A stretch of 60,000 bases of DNA from Adiantum capillus-veneris (GCA_014529385.2 CM043971.1:56059209-56119208); one strand, 5' to 3'; counted from the stretch's first letter, positions 11,021-21,818 are shown. The notes: generated by a model from the letters alone, not told the origin. Made by a program: numbers and translations.

Positions 11021-11395
11021 CTAAGAATTCGGCATCGTTTCCACTATGGTCACCACCACGTGTGCCATGTCAATCTCCTCTATCAATTCTTTATCACTGT
11101 TATCTCTATCCACCTTGCCTTTGCCTTTGTCTTTTTGTGAGTTCTTGATTTTGCCTTTGCCTTTGCATTCCCAAGCCAAACAAAGTGTCTTCTCACATTT
11201 ATAACAACGGTGCTCGGACCTCGTGGGTACCGAGGCAGGTAACCAAGGGCGTAGGTTGGGCGGTTGCGGCCGGTTGTCGTTGTCTGCCTTCGCATGTTGT
11301 GCACAGAAAATTGTACGTGACTTCTTTTTGATGTACAATGGAGACGTCGTTGTTGGCAAATCATGGGGAAAGCAGCGCGTCTCATACACATGCAA
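11021..11395 (-). CDS. array unit 11 ORF (124 codons)
   Basis: Knuckle CYKCEKTLCLAWEC intact, followed by KGKGKIKNSQKDKGKGK and an acidic stretch. Unit 10 (10373-10609) is shorter, with CYKCEKTVCLACEC and a deletion after the lysine-rich linker; unit 12 (about 11808-12071) loses the last Cys through a small change (CLAWIRMQ). Confidence 0.42.
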   Translation of the reverse strand: MHVYETRCFPHDLPTTTSPLYIKKKSRTIFCAQHAKADNDNRPQPPNLRPWLPASVPTRSEHRCYKCEKTLCLAWECKGKGKIKNSQKDKGKGKVDRDNSDKELIEEIDMAHVVVTIVETMPNS

Positions 11396-12468
11396 CCCGC
11401 TTTTCCCCTTTTAAATAATAGCTCGGACACCAGCAGTGAAAGGGCGGTGGTTATGCGTGTGCTAGTATCCACCCAACTGTGCTATCTTATAGCCTCCCCC
11501 TAGCGTACACATTGTTTGGCCATGCCGGTGGCCTTGCCCGTAGGACCCATGTCCCTACATTTAGATACATGTCATTGGTTTTCTGCTAGATGCATTTGCC
11601 TTGAACTCTGACTCACAAATTCAAACATTGATAACTTTAACTCCAACAAAACGGTCAAAATTATTTATAGCGAGCTTTGTTTACCCCTCTCTGCCACTCA
11701 CAAGCCTCTCCCTAGCTGAAGCTAGTGGTGGCAACGACCTCATGACTAAGAATTCGGCATCATTTCCACTATGGCCGCCATCACGTGTGCCATGTCAATC
11801 TCCTCTGTCAAGTCTTTATCATCGTTATCTTTGTCCACCTTGCCTTTGCCTTTGTCTTTTTGTGAGTTCTTGATTGCCTTTGCATTCGAATCCAAGCCAA
11901 ACAAAGTGTCTTCTCACATTTATAACAACGGTGCTCGGACCTCGTGGGTACCGAGGCAGGTAACCAAGGGCGAAGGTGGGGCGGTTCCGGCCGGCTGTCG
12001 TTGTCTGCCTTCGCATGTTGTGCACAAAAAACAATACCTGCCTTTGTTTTGTTGTACAATGGAGACGTCATTGTTGGTGAATCATGGAGGAGAAGCAGCG
12101 CGTCTCATACATATGCAACCCGCTTTTCCCCTTTTAAAAAATAGCTTGGATACCAGTAGTGAAAGGGCGGTGGTAATGCGTGTGCTAGTCTGCACCCAAC
12201 TGTGCTATCTTATAGCCTCCCCCAAGCATACACACTATTCGGCCGTGCCGGTGGCCTTGCCTGTAGGACCCATGTCCCTACATTTAGATACATGTGATTG
12301 GTTTCCTCCTAGATGCATGTGCCTTGAATTCTGACTCACAAATTCAAACATTGATAACTTTAACTCCAACAAAAGGGTCAAAATTATTTATAGCGAGCTT
12401 TGTTTTCCCCTATTTGCCACTCACAATCCTCTCCCTAGCTGAAGCTAGTGAAGGCAGCGACCTCATGA

Positions 12469-12918
12469 CTAAGAATTCGGCATCGTTGCCACTATGGTCG
12501 CCACCACCATGTGTGCCATGTCAATCTCCTCTGTCAAGTCTTTATCATCATTATCTTTGTCCACCTGGCCTTTGCCTTTGTATTTTTGTGAGTTCTTGAT
12601 TTTTCCTTTGGCTTTGCATTCCCAAGCCAAACAAAGCGTCTTCTCACAATGGTGCTCGGACCTCGTGGGTAGCAAGGTAGCTAACCTAGGGCGTAGGTGG
12701 ATCTTGCACAGCTGACTGTTGTTGTTTGCCTTCGCACGTAGCACACAGAAAATTGTGCCTCCCTTCTTTTTGCTGCACATCGGGGACGTCGTTGTCTGCG
12801 GATCGTGGGGGAGAAGCAACGCATAGCACGCACATGCAACCCACTTTTTCCCTTTTAAAAAATAGCTCGGATACCAGCAATGAAAGGGTGGTGGTAATAC
12901 GTGTGCCAGTCTCCACAT
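12469..12918 (-). CDS. array unit 13 ORF (149 codons)
   Basis: A deletion removes the first Cys pair region (EHHCEKTLCLAWEC), so only three metal ligands remain, yet the frame stays open from MWRLAHVLPPP to MPNS. Confidence 0.4.
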   Translation of the reverse strand: MWRLAHVLPPPFHCWYPSYFLKGKKWVACACYALLLPHDPQTTTSPMCSKKKGGTIFCVLRAKANNNSQLCKIHLRPRLATLLPTRSEHHCEKTLCLAWECKAKGKIKNSQKYKGKGQVDKDNDDKDLTEEIDMAHMVVATIVATMPNS

Positions 12919-13914
12919 AGCGGTGCTATCTTATAGCCTCCCCCTAGCATACACACTATCCGGCCGTGCCAGTGGCCTTGCCCGTAGGACCATGTCCTTA
13001 CATTTAAATACATGTGATTGGTTTGTTGCTAGATGCATGTGCTTTGAACTTTGACTCACAAGTTCAAACACTGATAACTTCAACTCTAAGAAAAGGGTAA
13101 AAATTATTTATAGCGAGCTTTGTTTGCCCCTCTCTGCCACTCACAAGCCTCTGCCTAGCTGAAGCTAGTGGTGGCAGCGACCTCATGACTAGGAATTCGG
13201 CATCGTTGCCACTATGGTCGCCACCACGTTTTGCCATGTCAATCTCCTCTGTCAAGTCTTGATCACCGTTATTTCTGTCCACCTTGCCTTTGCCTTTGTC
13301 TTTTTGTGAGTTCTTGATTTTGCCTTTGCCTTTGCATTCCAAATCCAAACAAAGCATCTTCTCACATTTATAACAATGGTTCTCGGACCTTGTGGGTACC
13401 GAGGCACTAACCGAGGGTGTAGGTGGGGCGGTTGCGGCCGACTATCACTGTCTGCATTCGCGTGTTGCGCACAAAAAAATGTGCTCTCTTCTTTTAGCTG
13501 CACAAAGGAGACATCTTTGTCTCCGGATTATGGGGGAGAAGCAGCATGTCGCATGCACATGCAACCCGCTTTTCCTCTTTTAAAAAATAGCTCGGATACC
13601 AGCGATGAAAGGGCGGTGGTAATACTTGTGCTAGTGTCCACCCAACCATGCTATCTTATAGCCTCCCCCTAGCATACAGACTCTCCGACCGTGCCGGTGG
13701 CCGTGCCCGTAGGACCCATGTCCTTATATTTAGATACATGTAATTGGTTTTCTACTAGATGCATGTGCCTTGAACTCTCGATCACAAGTTTAAACACTAA
13801 TAACTTTAACTCCAACAAACGGGTCAAAATTATTTATCGGGAGCTTTGTTTCCCCCTCTCTGCCACTCACAAGCCTCTCCCTAGCTGAAGCTAGTGGTGG
13901 CAACGACCTCATGA

Positions 13915-14202
13915 CTAAGAATTTGGCATCGTTGCCACTATGGTCACCACCACGTGTGCCATGTCAATCTCCTCTATTAAGTCTTTATCACTGTTATTTC
14001 TGTCCACCTTGCATTTGCCTTTCTCTTTTTGTGAGTTCCTGATTTTGCCTTTGGCTTTGCATTCCCAAGCCAAACAAAGCGTCGTCACACATTTATAACA
14101 ATGGTGCTCGGACCTCGTGGGTACCGAGGGAGCTAACTGAGGGCGTAAGTGGGGCGGTTGCGGCCGGCTTTCGCTGTCTGCCTTCACCTGTTGCGCACAC
14201 AA
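13915..14202 (-). CDS. array unit 15 ORF (95 codons)
   Basis: Knuckle CYKCVTTLCLAWEC keeps all four Cys. Unit 14 (13064-13357) has CLDLEC and reads beyond the usual stop. Confidence 0.4.
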   Translation of the reverse strand: MCAQQVKADSESRPQPPHLRPQLAPSVPTRSEHHCYKCVTTLCLAWECKAKGKIRNSQKEKGKCKVDRNNSDKDLIEEIDMAHVVVTIVATMPNS

Positions 14203-16303
14203 AACCGTGCCCGCCTTCTTTTTGCTGCAGAGCGGAGACGTCCATGTCTGCGGATCGTGGGGGAGAAGCAGCGCGTCCCATGCACATGCAACCCCCTTTT
14301 CCCCTTTTAAATAATAGCTTGGATACCAGTAGTGAAAGGGCGGTGGTAATGAGTGTGCTAGTCTCCACCCAACCGTGTTATCTTATAGCCTCACCCTAGT
14401 GTACACATTGTCCGGCTGTGCCAATGGCCTTGCTCGTAGGACCCATGTCCTTACATTTAAATACATGTGATTGGTTTTCTGCTAGATGCATGTGCCTTGA
14501 ACTCTGACTCACAAGTTCAAACACTGATAACTTTAACTCCAACAAAAGGTTCAAAATTAAATATAGTGAGCTTTGTTCGCCCCTCTTAGCCACTCACAAG
14601 CCTCTCCGTTGCTGAAGCTAGTGGTGGCCACGACCTCATGACTCAGAATTCGGTATCGTTTCCACTATGGCCGCCACCACATGTGCCATGTCAATCTCCT
14701 CTGTCAAGTCTTTATCACTGTTATCTCTGTCCACCTTGCCTTTGCCTTTGTCTTTTTGTGAGTTATTGATTTTGCCTTTGGCTTTGCATTCCCAAGCCAA
14801 GCAAAGCGTCTTCTCACATTTATAAGAATGGTGCTTGGACCTCGTGGGTACCGAGGCAGCGAACCAAGGGCGTAGGTGGGGTGGTTGCGGCCATGTGTCG
14901 CTGTCTGCCTTTGCGTCTTACGCACAGAAAACTGTGTCTCCCTTCTTTTTGCTGCACAATGGAGACGTTGTTGTCTGCAAATCGTGGGGGAGAAGCAGCA
15001 CATCGCATGCACATGTAACCGCCTTTTCCCCTTCCCCAAAAATAGCTTGGATACCAATGAAAGGGTGGTGGTAATGCATGTGCTAGTCTCCACCCAAATG
15101 TGCTATCTTATAGCCTCTCCCTAGCGTACAAACTATCCGGACAAAGCGTCTTCTCACATTTATAACAATGGTACTTGCACCTCTTGGGTATCGAGGCAAC
15201 TAACAGAGGGCGTAGGTGGGACGATTGCATTCGGCTGTTGTTTTCTGCCTTCGCCTATAATGCACAAAAAATTGTGCCTGCCTTTTTTACCCTGCACAGC
15301 AGAGATGTCACTGTTCGCGGATCATGGGGGAGAAGCAGCACGTCGCATGCACATGCAACCCGCTTTTCCCCTTTCCCAAAAACAGCTCGGATACCAGTGA
15401 AAGGGTGGTGGTAATGCGTGTGCTAGTCTCCACCCAACCATGCTATCTTATAGCCTCCCCCTAGCGTACACACTGTCCGACCGTGCCGGTGTCCTTGCCC
15501 GTAGGACCTATGTCCTTACATTTAGATATATGTGATTGGTTTTCTGCTAGATGCATGTGCCTTGAACTCTGACTCACAAGTTCAAACATTGATAACTTTA
15601 ACTCCAACAAAAGGGTCAAAATTATTTATAAGGAGCTTTGTTTGCCCCTCTCTGCCACTCACAAGCCTCTCCGTATAGCTGAAGCTAGTGGTGATAACGA
15701 CCTCATGACTAAGAATTTGACAGTGTTGCCACTATGGTCGCCACCACATGTGCCATGTCAATCTCCTATGTCAAGTCTTTATCACCGTTATCTTTGTCCA
15801 CCTTGCCTTTGTCTTTGTCTTTTTGTGACTTCTTGATTTTGCCTTTGGCTTTGCATTTCCAAGCCAAACAAAGCATCTTCTCACATTTATAGCAATGTGC
15901 TCAGACCTGATGGGTACCTAGGCAGCTAACCGAAGGCGTAGGTGGGGCAGTTGCGACCGGCTGTCGCTGTCTGCCTTCGCGCATTGCGCACAGAAACTGT
16001 GTCTGTCTTCTTTTTCTTGCACAGTGGAGACATCGTTGTTTGTGGATCGTGGGGAGAAGCAGCGCATTGCATGCACATGCAACCCGCTTTTCCCCTTTCC
16101 CAAAAATAGCTCAGATACCACTGAAAGGGTGGTGGTAATGTGTGTGCTAGTCTCCACCCAACCGTGCTACTCACAAGTTCAAACACTGATAACTTTAACT
16201 CCAACAAAAGGATCAAAATTATATATAGGGAGCTTTGTTTGGCCCTCTTTGCCACTCACAAGCCTCATCCTAGCTGAAGCTAGTGGTGGCAATGACCTCA
16301 TGA

Positions 16304-16492
16304 CTAAGAATTTGGCATTGTTGCAACTATGGTCGCCACAACGTGTGCCATGTCAATCTCCTTTGTCAAGTCTTTATTACCGTTATCTCTGTCCACCTTG
16401 CCTTTGCCTTTGTCTTTTTGTGAGTTCTCGATTTTGCCTTTGGCTTTGCAATTCCCAGCCAAACAAAGCTTCTTCTCACATTTATATAACAA
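16304..16492 (-). CDS. array unit 18 ORF, right-hand end of array (62 codons)
   Basis: Most degraded of the readable copies: MLYKCEKKLCLAGNC lacks the first Cys. Beyond it the sequence (about 16550-16650) is a strongly diverged half-unit and then loses similarity. Confidence 0.35.
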   Translation of the reverse strand: MLYKCEKKLCLAGNCKAKGKIENSQKDKGKGKVDRDNGNKDLTKEIDMAHVVATIVATMPNS

Positions 16493-16650
16493 TGGTGCTC
16501 GGACCTCGTGGGTATCGAGGCAACTAACTGAGCACTAGTAATATCATCCTTGTTAAGCTTCCCTTTGCCTTTATCGTCTAGCGAGCACATGCATTGCATT
16601 TTGGCTTCACAATCTCAAGCCAAACAAATTGATGGCTTCCTTGAAGACTT

Positions 16651-17332
16651 CACTTGTACATAGGCCGCTAATTGGCTATTGGTTGATCCGGTTTCCATAG
16701 CCGATAGTTGGTGTTGGTCATCAATGTCGCTAACGCTCTAGTAAGGGGGGACCCATGTTGAAGATACAAAATCTAGAATAAAGAGTTGATTCCTTCTTGC
16801 ACACAATTTGCAAGCCATTCACCAAATTCTACCTCTGCAAGAAAAAATGGGCTCTAAAAAGAAAGGTTGCCTTTGCGAACCGTTTTTGCACCTTCCAAAG
16901 ACAATCAAGAAAAACCTTCAATTCCCCTCTTGAAGCTCCAGGTTCAAAAGCAAGTCCTCACACTTTTTGAAATGCTGGCAGCAAGCTCAAGGTGAAACCG
17001 GTGAGGAGGAAAGGGGAGGGAGGTAGTGTTTTAAAGCACAGTCAGTAGTGAGGAGGATGGCCGTTGCTAGCAGGGTTGTTGGAGGGTCCCATGAGCATTT
17101 CAAAATTTTGGGATAAAACTCCAACAAGTCTAGGTATCATCGATAGTGTTGCCTAAGTGAGCGTTTCAAGATGCTAGTGGCATCGTAACATTGATGGGCA
17201 TAAGGAGGCAGTCGCTACACAAAATGCCAAATGCATAGGCTAGCCATCGTTTTAGAATGTTGATTATAAAGGGGGGAGTGGATGGCACCGGTTCTCTTGA
17301 TGGGTCCTTCATGATGCAAGTGCTCCATTAAG
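16651..17332. other. spacer between array and short LTR
   Basis: No ORF of note. It lies directly downstream (minus sense) of the PBS at 17333-17344, so it may be the internal leader of a short-LTR copia element whose inner part became the tandem array. That link is inferred only from position and orientation. Confidence 0.4.
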
Positions 17333-17344
17333 GCTCTAACACCA
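17333..17344 (-). other. PBS-like site next to 247-bp LTR
   Basis: Minus strand TGGTGTTAGAGC directly follows the LTR end. It differs from the tRNA-iMet PBS (TGGTATCAGAGC) at two or three bases, within the variation seen among plant copia elements. Confidence 0.6.
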
Positions 17345-17591
17345 TGTCAAAGTCAATGATGCGGAAGCATCCACACCAAGAAGAGAATGCACGGACGAGA
17401 GAGAGAGAGAGAGAAACTTTTGAACCAACCAACTTGCAATGAATCACCAATTATACAATGGTTGTTTATATACCCACCTCAATAAATTGCCCTACCCAAA
17501 CTTTGACAAATAAGTAAAATAAATACCCAAAGCCAAAATAATTATTGGGATCACATTGGTCTATTCACTTGAGATGCTACTAACTTTAACA
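17345..17591 (-). repeat. short copia-type LTR (247 bp)
   Basis: Begins TGTCAAAGT and ends ACTTTAACA, inverted ends with one mismatch. It contains a (GA)n tract (about 17395-17414) and a minus-strand TATATAAA (17465-17472), and is followed in minus sense by a PBS-like site. The partner LTR is not seen in the window. Confidence 0.65.
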
Positions 17592-18406
17592 CATCAATGA
17601 TGAGCAGAATCATTGTGATAGTCCCTGAACCTTGTCCTCGATGTAAATCATCATGCATTGGTATATTGTCATATCAATTCTATAATGGAATACATTCCAT
17701 GCATGTAAAAATAGAGCATATTAGCATAAATATTGACTTAAAAAGTGATTAAAATAGGCAAAATAAATGCCACCTAAATTGGTTTGCTATGGTTCATAAC
17801 CATGTTTATTGATAAGAAAAAATGTCATATGTTGCATGTGTATAAGAATGATGAAACTCAATCAGAAATGAGTCATTTTTTTCATATTAAGAACATCATT
17901 AAAAAATGTGTATAGGGCAAAATAAATGCCAACCAAAAACCTTGTGTGCATCCTTATGCCTACAGTTAAAAGCAGTGTACTTATGCACCCTCATGCATGC
18001 CTTGCATATCTTAATAGGGGACTAATGCTATCACCCTTTAATCAACCTTGCTAATTATCAAATCTTCAAACTTGAACTAGTCAATGCAACCATGTGCATA
18101 GCTAAAAGAAAAATGCACCTTTATGCAGTAATAGAAACACACAACTTTTCTCTAGCTTCCAAAATGGAATCATGCATGATTGCATATAGGTTAGAAGTGA
18201 AGAACCTTACCTGGACCTTGCGTTATCTTGAAAATAATTCAAAATCATGTAAAATTTTCACCTCGTAGCTTTAAAAATGTTGTGCTTTAATAGGCAAATA
18301 TCCCAATAACATATGTACTATCGTATTTTGAAAAACAAGCCTTGCTCGATAGTTAGAGAGTTACTTTTCCATGAAAGGCAGAATAGACATGCTCGTGCAA
18401 ACCTTC
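17592..18406. other. AT-rich intergenic sequence, nothing recognised
   Basis: No open frame beyond chance length, no clear repeats or RNA genes on either strand. Confidence 0.6.
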
Positions 18407-18415
18407 ATGCACTTT

Positions 18416-18767
18416 CCTCAGGACCAAGTAACACCTATATTTAATGCGGAGCCAAGTAATGGGATTGAAGATGGATTGCTCAAAAACTAAACCTGGACAG
18501 TCACTAAAACCTGGACAACATGGCCAATGCACCCCGAATTCACAATATTATAACGTCAAAACGGTTTGGGATACACAATGAGCGCGCGGGTGAGATGGTT
18601 AGCCTGTTTGACCCTAAACACGGACCTTGAGGTCACGGGTTCAAATCGCATCAGTGCACCTTGTTTTTCGTGTTTCGTGCTGGCCAAGTTTAGTGTGCCT
18701 CGAGATCCCGCCCCCAACCCCGACCGTCGATCCCATTACTTTGCATAGGTGTTACTTACCGCTGAGG
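18416..18767. mobile_element. MULE-type MITE (352 bp) with 9-bp target duplication
   Basis: Terminal inverted repeats start CCTCAGG and end CTGAGG; the inner part AAGTAACACCTAT (left) pairs with ATAGGTGTTACTT (right), and after a 12-base indel AAGTAATGGGAT pairs with ATCCCATTACTT. The element is flanked by identical 9-bp direct repeats ATGCACTTT at 18407-18415 and 18768-18776. Long TIR plus 9-bp target duplication is the signature of Mutator-like elements. No transposase is encoded, so it is non-autonomous. Confidence 0.8.
18580..18660 (+). other. tRNA-like (SINE head or pol III promoter) segment inside the MITE
   Basis: A-box-like GGGTGAGATGGTTAG (18588-18602) and B-box GGTTCAAATCG (18638-18648; fits GWTCRANNC) are 35-40 bases apart, as in tRNA genes, with a GTTT/AAAC mini-stem between them. 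No acceptor-stem pairing is seen, so it is not a functional tRNA gene. It may be a tRNA-derived SINE captured by, or nested in, the MITE. Confidence 0.5.
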
Positions 18768-18776
18768 ATGCACTTT

Positions 18777-19440
18777 TGACGCTACATAAAGGCATATGTA
18801 ATTGTTGATCTTGAACTTCATGCACTTTGTATGGTACATTAAAGCATGTCATGCATTTGCATGGTACCTTAAAGCATGTTGAATCATCACATCTTGAATG
18901 TGATGTCTCAAAAACACCATATCAAATCCTTATCCTTATTTAAATTCTCAAAATTGGAGAGGATAACCTTGCTTTGAATCAAACTTGTAGTCATGAATTC
19001 TTATTTTCCTTGCTTTGAATTAGGCTCAAAGCCATGAACTGTAAATCTTGAGCCCTTGTGACAGCAAAGTTATTGGCTTTGAATTCAAATTCAAAAGCTA
19101 TCCAAATTTGTTTTATCATGTTTAAATCATACTCAATATTTGCATGTTTAGTGCCCCCGGCTTGTGCCGTACCAGTCCGATGTTGAATTCAAAAATACCC
19201 AATTCCTTTAAAGCATTTGGAGACTCTAGACCATCAAGCTTTTGTGTCCCCTATGCGGGATGGCAAATTCCCCTTCTTGAGAGTAAGCTTGTCACTATGT
19301 ACACACCTTGTGTATACTTTGGCTTAACGGGAATAGGCCCTTGTTGTGACCTTAGGTAATCTTTAGGGTGCCCAAACTCTCCCAAAATGGGAAAACATGG
19401 AGCTTTGGACATGGTGTTAGCATGCAAAGAGGATGACAGA
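18777..19440. other. intergenic sequence, nothing recognised
   Basis: AT-rich, with no convincing ORF or repeat until the tandem duplication at 19441. Confidence 0.55.
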
Positions 19441-19592
19441 TAGGGAGAGGCTCGCAATGGCCAACAACACACTCCAATGGCAAGCTTATTTTGATGAGTC
19501 TTCCTTGCAATAGGGAGAGACTCACAGTGGCCACAACAACACACTCCAATGGCAAACTTATTTTGATGAGTCTTGCTTGCAATAGGGAGATG
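19441..19592. repeat. tandem duplication, 70-72-bp unit, 2.1 copies
   Basis: Units start TAGGGAGAG at 19441, 19511 and (partial) 19583; each contains ACTCCAATGGCAA followed by TTTTGATGAGTCTT. Confidence 0.85.
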
Positions 19593-19897
19593 CTACCAGC
19601 TTGACTTACTCCCCTTGTGTCTACAAGACCCTCTTCCCATGGCCTCCTCTATCGGCCAAGCTTTAATCACATAGTCCTTCCTCACTTTGCATGCATGCAA
19701 AGGTTCTTTTTTAATGACTTTCTCCTATTTTTTGATGATTGTTAACCACCGGCGTCTACTTCTAGTAGTCATGTGCCGCGCTTATTGGTCCAATAGGAAA
19801 AGGGTAAGAGTGATCGTCGATGAGAGGTGCACTCTAACTGGAACATTCAAGGGTTAGTTGGCTAAGCATGGGCGCCCAAGTGTGAATGGACAAGCTC

Positions 19898-19906
19898 ATA
19901 TAAAAG
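19898..19906 (+). promoter_or_regulatory. TATA box in LTR
   Basis: ATATAAAAG in the 5' LTR; conserved at 26644-26652 in the 3' LTR. Confidence 0.65.
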
Positions 19907-19982
19907 TCACCTAAACCTAAAAATCACTCATTCTCTCATTTGTGCAATTGAAGAGTGCTCTTGCTCCATCTTCTTCATCTCC

Positions 19983-19983
<1 letters not shown>

Positions 19984-20057
<74 letters not shown>
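19984..20057. repeat. (GT)n then (GA)n microsatellite
   Basis: About 16 GT units directly followed by about 19 GA units; the 3' LTR carries a shorter version (about 26739-26784). Confidence 0.95.
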
Positions 20058-20059
<2 letters not shown>

Positions 20060-20300
20060 TGTGATCGAGCATTGCGACGGCACGGCGGTGGCGAGGCGGT
20101 TGAGCGCGGCATGGCGGTAGTTCCCTCTTCTTTGCGGCGAGGAATCCTCCACGAAAGTGAGCATAGGGCGGTGAGTGACACACCCTTGCTCTATTGAGTT
20201 TGCTAGATTAATCTGGTCGTGTGCTTGTAGCCATTTGTGGCTTGCACACAGTGTACGACAAGTCCCTTGCTTTGACATGTGTGATAGATGCACACATTTT

Positions 20301-20318
20301 TGGCGCTGTTGCCGGGGG
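20301..20318 (+). other. primer binding site, tRNA-Asp type
   Basis: TGGCGCTGTTGCCGGGGG lies four bases after the LTR. It matches the complement of plant tRNA-Asp(GTC) 3' end with two differences; the exact version is present in the element at 33.6-49.6 kb. Confidence 0.85.
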
Positions 20319-21057
20319 GATGCCCTGCACTAAGCTCGAATAGCACTCTATGTTGCTTTGTGGTGCAATATGAGATGTAGGAAAGGTAGAGAAAGAAGGT
20401 GTGTGGATGTTGAGAAGGATTTTTGAACTTTGTTTTTGCTATAGTGTACTGTTTTCTGTTAATAAGGTGTTAGATTTTTTGCTACAATGTATTGTTTTCT
20501 GTTGATAAGGTGTTAGATTTAAGGTATTAGATCTATAATGTTAGATCTGTAAGGTGTAGTAAGTAGATCTGTGAGTTAATTAGTTGTTGTAGTACTGTGT
20601 TAAACAGTGTGTAACAGTAGCTCTGTTAGTTGCAAGTAGGTAGGGTAGGTGTGTGTGTGCGTGCGCGCTGCGATCGCGACGACCTTATCCGGAAAAAAAT
20701 TATTTATTTAAAAGGAAGAGCTAGGATCGAGAACATTCCCCAAGCCCAAGCCCAAGCCCAGGCTCAGTCTCAGTCACCCTTTGGACTTACTTATTTTAGC
20801 CTCACGTCTAAGTAAAAATCGACCTTTTTGAGGACCATCGGAGCTTTGTGTAACCAAACGTTGTGCTGTAAAGCACACAACAACCCCCTGAGCGATACGC
20901 TCATTTCAAACCATCACACGCTCTAATCCAAAAATCGATCGTAAAAACACATTAAAAAACATAAAAAAACTAGTGAAAGCGGGGTGCAAAACGCCTAAAA
21001 AATCAAGCAGTTAACCTTCGAGGGTATTCACCGACGCTTGCAGGGTGCCAAAGTCAT
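20319..21057. other. leader of the gypsy element
   Basis: Untranslated leader between PBS and first gag-like frame; contains a short AAGCCC repeat near 20738-20761 and no other clear feature. Confidence 0.5.
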
Positions 21058-21818
21058 ATGCATCTGTGCTATGGTTATGTGCTAGAGGCCAAGAAACTAG
21101 TGAGCACTTCAATGTACACGGGTTCTCAATACCCACCTACCTTAGGTTCCGAGCCCTCGGCAAGGACCCAAGGTAGTACAATCCAAGACCCACACATAGG
21201 GGCTAGTGACTCTTCATCTGACTATGATATTATGGAAGGGTATCTACACCAAACCCCAAAAGTAAACAAAACCGTACCTCTCTGGGCCCCACAGCCTGGA
21301 TCTAGTGTGTTTAGTCGCTTTATAGAAACCTTTAGTAGAGCTACTCACTCTAAACCTGCGGCTAGAGAAGTTAATGAAGATGAGGGAGAGGTAGATTCGC
21401 CTTTGGTATCTCAGGGGGAGCCTATACTCCCCAAGAGTGTCCACGTCGATATCCTGCCCCTTGCTTTCATGAAAGACCCTTCAAAGCAATCACCCCCCGA
21501 AGTTCTACCACTCGATGTTAGGAGTCTTGCGGAGGTGAGCGCTATATGCAAGCGGCTAGGGAGAGGGAAATGGAGAGTTTTTTAGAACAACGTCGAGCCA
21601 TGAAGGGAAAGACCCCTGGGACAACATGCATAGCAATCAAGCAATCGAGTGCTCTTGAGTTAGTAGGCAATGTGGGTCAAACTATGGGGAACAACAATGC
21701 TTCCACCTCAAGGGAAACCTCTAGTACGTCGGGCCTAGAAGGGTTATTTCTCAACAAAAATTGGGAATATGACCTACAAACTAAAACCTTGACTGACCTG
21801 TACACGGTTTACGCATAA
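21058..21818 (+). pseudogene. gag N-terminal region, frameshifted
   Basis: Two overlapping open frames (21058-21585 and 21546-21818) look like one protein broken by a frameshift near 21546, where SLAEVSAI passes into AAREREMESFLEQRRAMKG. Low-complexity Ser/Pro-rich composition; no named domain. It precedes the recognisable gag core in the same element. Downstream gag (21886) is back in the first frame, so a second shift must lie between 21818 and 21886. Confidence 0.5.

Larger units (their letters stand above)
3726..16650 (-). repeat. tandem array of ~725-bp units derived from retrotransposon sequence
   Basis: A fixed landmark (CATGACTAAG or close variant) recurs at 3811, 4535, 5265, 5997, 6727, 7457, 8132, 8852, 9576, 10306, 11016, 11741, 12464, 13184, 13910, 14637, 15704 and 16299. 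Spacings are 710-732 for most units, 675 once, 1067 once (one full unit plus a truncated one starting near 15140) and 595 once (shortened unit). The last half-unit (about 16550-16650) is strongly diverged. On the minus strand each unit holds, in order, a TATA-like box, a PBS-like motif and a short ORF with a zinc-knuckle motif. The left end is cut by the copia LTR, so the array is probably longer than seen. Confidence 0.92.
19740..20296 (+). repeat. 5' LTR of the 7.3-kb gypsy element
   Basis: TGTTAACC...CACACA, 557 bp; matched by 26484-27021. Contains the TATA box at 19898-19906 and adjacent (GT)n and (GA)n tracts (19984-20057). Confidence 0.88.

Noticed and set aside
3816-16536. Plus-strand frames of 60-190 codons throughout the tandem array
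   Set aside because: They mirror the minus-strand knuckle ORF and repeat with the unit; their translations are Ser/Leu/Pro-rich antisense-like and carry no motif.
3726-16650. CRISPR-like array (regular repeats)
   Set aside because: Units are ~725 bp and homologous over their full length, without short repeats and unique spacers; the genome is eukaryotic.
18580-18660. Functional tRNA gene
   Set aside because: A- and B-box-like parts exist but no acceptor-stem pairing and no clear anticodon arm.
19917-20293. Minus-strand frames across the GT/GA microsatellite
   Set aside because: Low-complexity Ser-Leu / Thr-His repeats produced by the dinucleotide tract in the LTR.
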